From contig NZ_VOPH01000005.1 in assembly GCF_009765275.1 (NCBI RefSeq), positions 248,001-312,000 on the forward strand: a DNA stretch of 64,000 nucleotides, given 5' to 3'. The notes below the pieces were generated by a model. The model was not told the DNA's origin. It searched no databases and saw nothing but the letters and a program-made list of their open reading frames with translations. Of the stretch, positions 62,778 through 64,000 are shown in pieces; position 1 is the first letter of the stretch, and every line of letters begins with the position of its first letter. This stretch comes from Chachezhania sediminis (GTDB lineage: Bacteria > Pseudomonadota > Alphaproteobacteria > Rhodobacterales > Rhodobacteraceae). The translations under genes and the position numbers were made by a program.

Positions 62778-64000
62778 ATGATCCGCCTCGGCGCCGCCAC
62801 GCTCCTCGCCATCCTCGCCGCCGGCACCGCAGCCCGGGCCGACCCGCTGGCCAGCTGTCAGGCCGCGAACCCGGATTTCCCCGAAATCTGCCCCTGCCTG
62901 ATCGAGCGTTCCGCAGGCGAAGGCTTCAGCGACGAAACCCTTGGGAAGCTGATCGCCCACGATTATGCAGGCACCTCGCCCGAGGACGTCCAGCGGTTCG
63001 GCAGGGTCTTCGTGGACTGCACGTCCGCAGCCGTCACCGTGCAGATCGCGGCCGGAGCGGCCGAGGCGGAGACGCCCCCAGTCGAGGACCCGGCTGATCC
63101 AAACCAACCGGCCCGAAACGCCCCGACAGAAGCGCCCCCGCCGCGCGAGCCCACAGGCTACCGGCTGTCGATCCCGGGCGGACCGCCCCCCGTCGGTCAA
63201 TGGGCCCACCGGACGGAAATCCTGCGCCCCGACCGTCCCGGCCTTCCGGACCTGACCGTCGCCCGCGGCGGGCTTGTCGTGGACGAGGCGGGCCACCTAC
63301 TGACGGCCGGCTGCTTCGGTCGCGGCCAGGCACAGATCGTCTTCGGCCCCGTGGCCCAGCGGGACGACTGGGCCCGGATCACGCTCGACGTGCAAGGCGC
63401 GGACGGCCCGCTTGTGACACAAACCGCCGTACCCAGCCGGATCGAGGTCGACCTTCTTCATGCCGAGTTCCCGCCCGACCTGATCGCCGCCCTTCGGAAG
63501 GGGAACAGCGTCACGCTGACCGCCGAAACCGCGGAGGACACGGCCCCCCTGGTCACGGAATTCGCCCTGAACGGCTCCGCCAGGGCGCTGCAGAACGAAC
63601 GCTGCTATGGCCCGGATCCGGCACAGGCCACGGGCGGTCCGGGGATCCTTGTCAATGGCGCCTGGCAGTCCTCGACCCGGACCGACGCGCAGGACCGGAC
63701 GGTTCCTGCCATGACATTCGGCGATCCCGACACGGCGATCGAGGATCTGGTCCTGACCTGCGACCACCGCTTCGGAATCGCGCCCCTGCCCCGCTATGCC
63801 CGTCCCACCGCCGTCACGGGTCAGCCCATGACCTATGGCTACGAGCTTCAGGTGGATGACAATGCGCCTTACCAGATCGGGCTGACCCTGCCGGACGCAC
63901 AGACCGCCGAAAGTCTGACCGACCGGCCGCTGCAACAGGCCCTGGTGCACGAGATCGCATCGGGCGACGTGCTCCGCATCCGCGCGCTCGACATGGAACC
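62778..64000 (+). CDS. secreted hypothetical protein (truncated by the window edge)
   Basis: Open at the right edge with no stop codon; at least 407 residues are visible. It starts with a signal peptide (MIRLGAATLLAILAAG-TAA, cleavage near ARA-D) after GGAAGAGAG, then two Cys-rich N-terminal stretches (SCQAANPDF, ICPCLIERS), a Pro-rich linker near residues 100-120 (NAPTEAPPPREP), and a long beta-rich region without familiar motifs. It is probably periplasmic or surface-exposed. I do not recognise a family. Confidence 0.75.
   Translation, partial: MIRLGAATLLAILAAGTAARADPLASCQAANPDFPEICPCLIERSAGEGFSDETLGKLIAHDYAGTSPEDVQRFGRVFVDCTSAAVTVQIAAGAAEAETPPVEDPADPNQPARNAPTEAPPPREPTGYRLSIPGGPPPVGQWAHRTEILRPDRPGLPDLTVARGGLVVDEAGHLLTAGCFGRGQAQIVFGPVAQRDDWARITLDVQGADGPLVTQTAVPSRIEVDLLHAEFPPDLIAALRKGNSVTLTAETAEDTAPLVTEFALNGSARALQNERCYGPDPAQATGGPGILVNGAWQSSTRTDAQDRTVPAMTFGDPDTAIEDLVLTCDHRFGIAPLPRYARPTAVTGQPMTYGYELQVDDNAPYQIGLTLPDAQTAESLTDRPLQQALVHEIASGDVLRIRALDME

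Overview
The window is a GC-rich, gene-dense chromosomal segment that looks like a Roseobacter-type alphaproteobacterium (Rhodobacterales). The evidence is a set of lineage-typical small families (DUF1150 beside Hsp20, aa3-type cytochrome c oxidase subunit IV, a TIGR02302/DUF4175 protein, a TIGR01459 HAD protein, DUF465/YdcH, probably DUF6173), together with the sat-cysC fusion, the phaA-phaB pair, a long-chain polyprenyl diphosphate synthase and an acyl-CoA dehydrogenase resembling DmdC. I see no tRNA, rRNA, CRISPR array, prophage, transposase or integrase. The content is mostly chromosomal housekeeping with a few accessory loci.

Layout. 0-10 kb: thioredoxin reductase and a multi-domain membrane adenylate cyclase (b-type heme-like anchor, [2Fe-2S] ferredoxin domain, cyclase), then sulfate activation (sat-cysC), two glycosyltransferase-like genes, a small heat-shock protein with DUF1150, and purE-purK. 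10-20 kb: an orphan phnM, a bactofilin-like membrane protein, groES-groEL with a perfect CIRCE operator, a DUF2161 protein, a manganese-type pyrophosphatase, a DUF4336 protein and the 5-oxoprolinase genes pxpB-pxpC-pxpA. 20-32 kb: HAD hydrolase, MaoC-like hydratase, ribF, ycgN-like, threonine aldolase, prs, then on the minus strand argH, a 44-aa lipoprotein, an L,D-transpeptidase, lysA and a large TIGR02302 protein.

32-45 kb: a TlpA-like thioredoxin, DNA-3-methyladenine glycosylase I, a stand-alone EAL protein, phaA/phaB (separated by a strong intrinsic terminator), a DMT exporter, a tRNA methyltransferase-like gene, polyprenyl synthase, ispE, a large TPR protein, and ETF-ubiquinone oxidoreductase. 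45-64 kb: a soxR/VOC divergon with a recognisable SoxR operator, greA, an MFS exporter with a His-rich tail abutting an RTX protein, a translationally coupled molybdenum-cofactor operon (fdhD, a membrane protein, mobA, mobB and a moeA fused to an RNase H-like domain), azlCD, a lipoprotein plus the 44-aa oxidase subunit, an acyl-CoA dehydrogenase with a metallo-hydrolase, a Sua5-type protein, and a secreted protein running off the right edge.

Points that deserve most attention: the adenylate cyclase whose three domains suggest coupling of respiratory redox state to cAMP; the moeA fusion and the uncharacterised membrane protein locked into the same operon; the SoxR-controlled VOC gene; the nested inverted repeat with a G-quadruplex motif between tlpA and tag; and a 28-nt near-identical intergenic element found twice. 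Two small genes (an LptM-like lipoprotein and cytochrome oxidase subunit IV) are easily missed by length cut-offs. No wholly new multi-gene defence or biosynthetic system was recognised.
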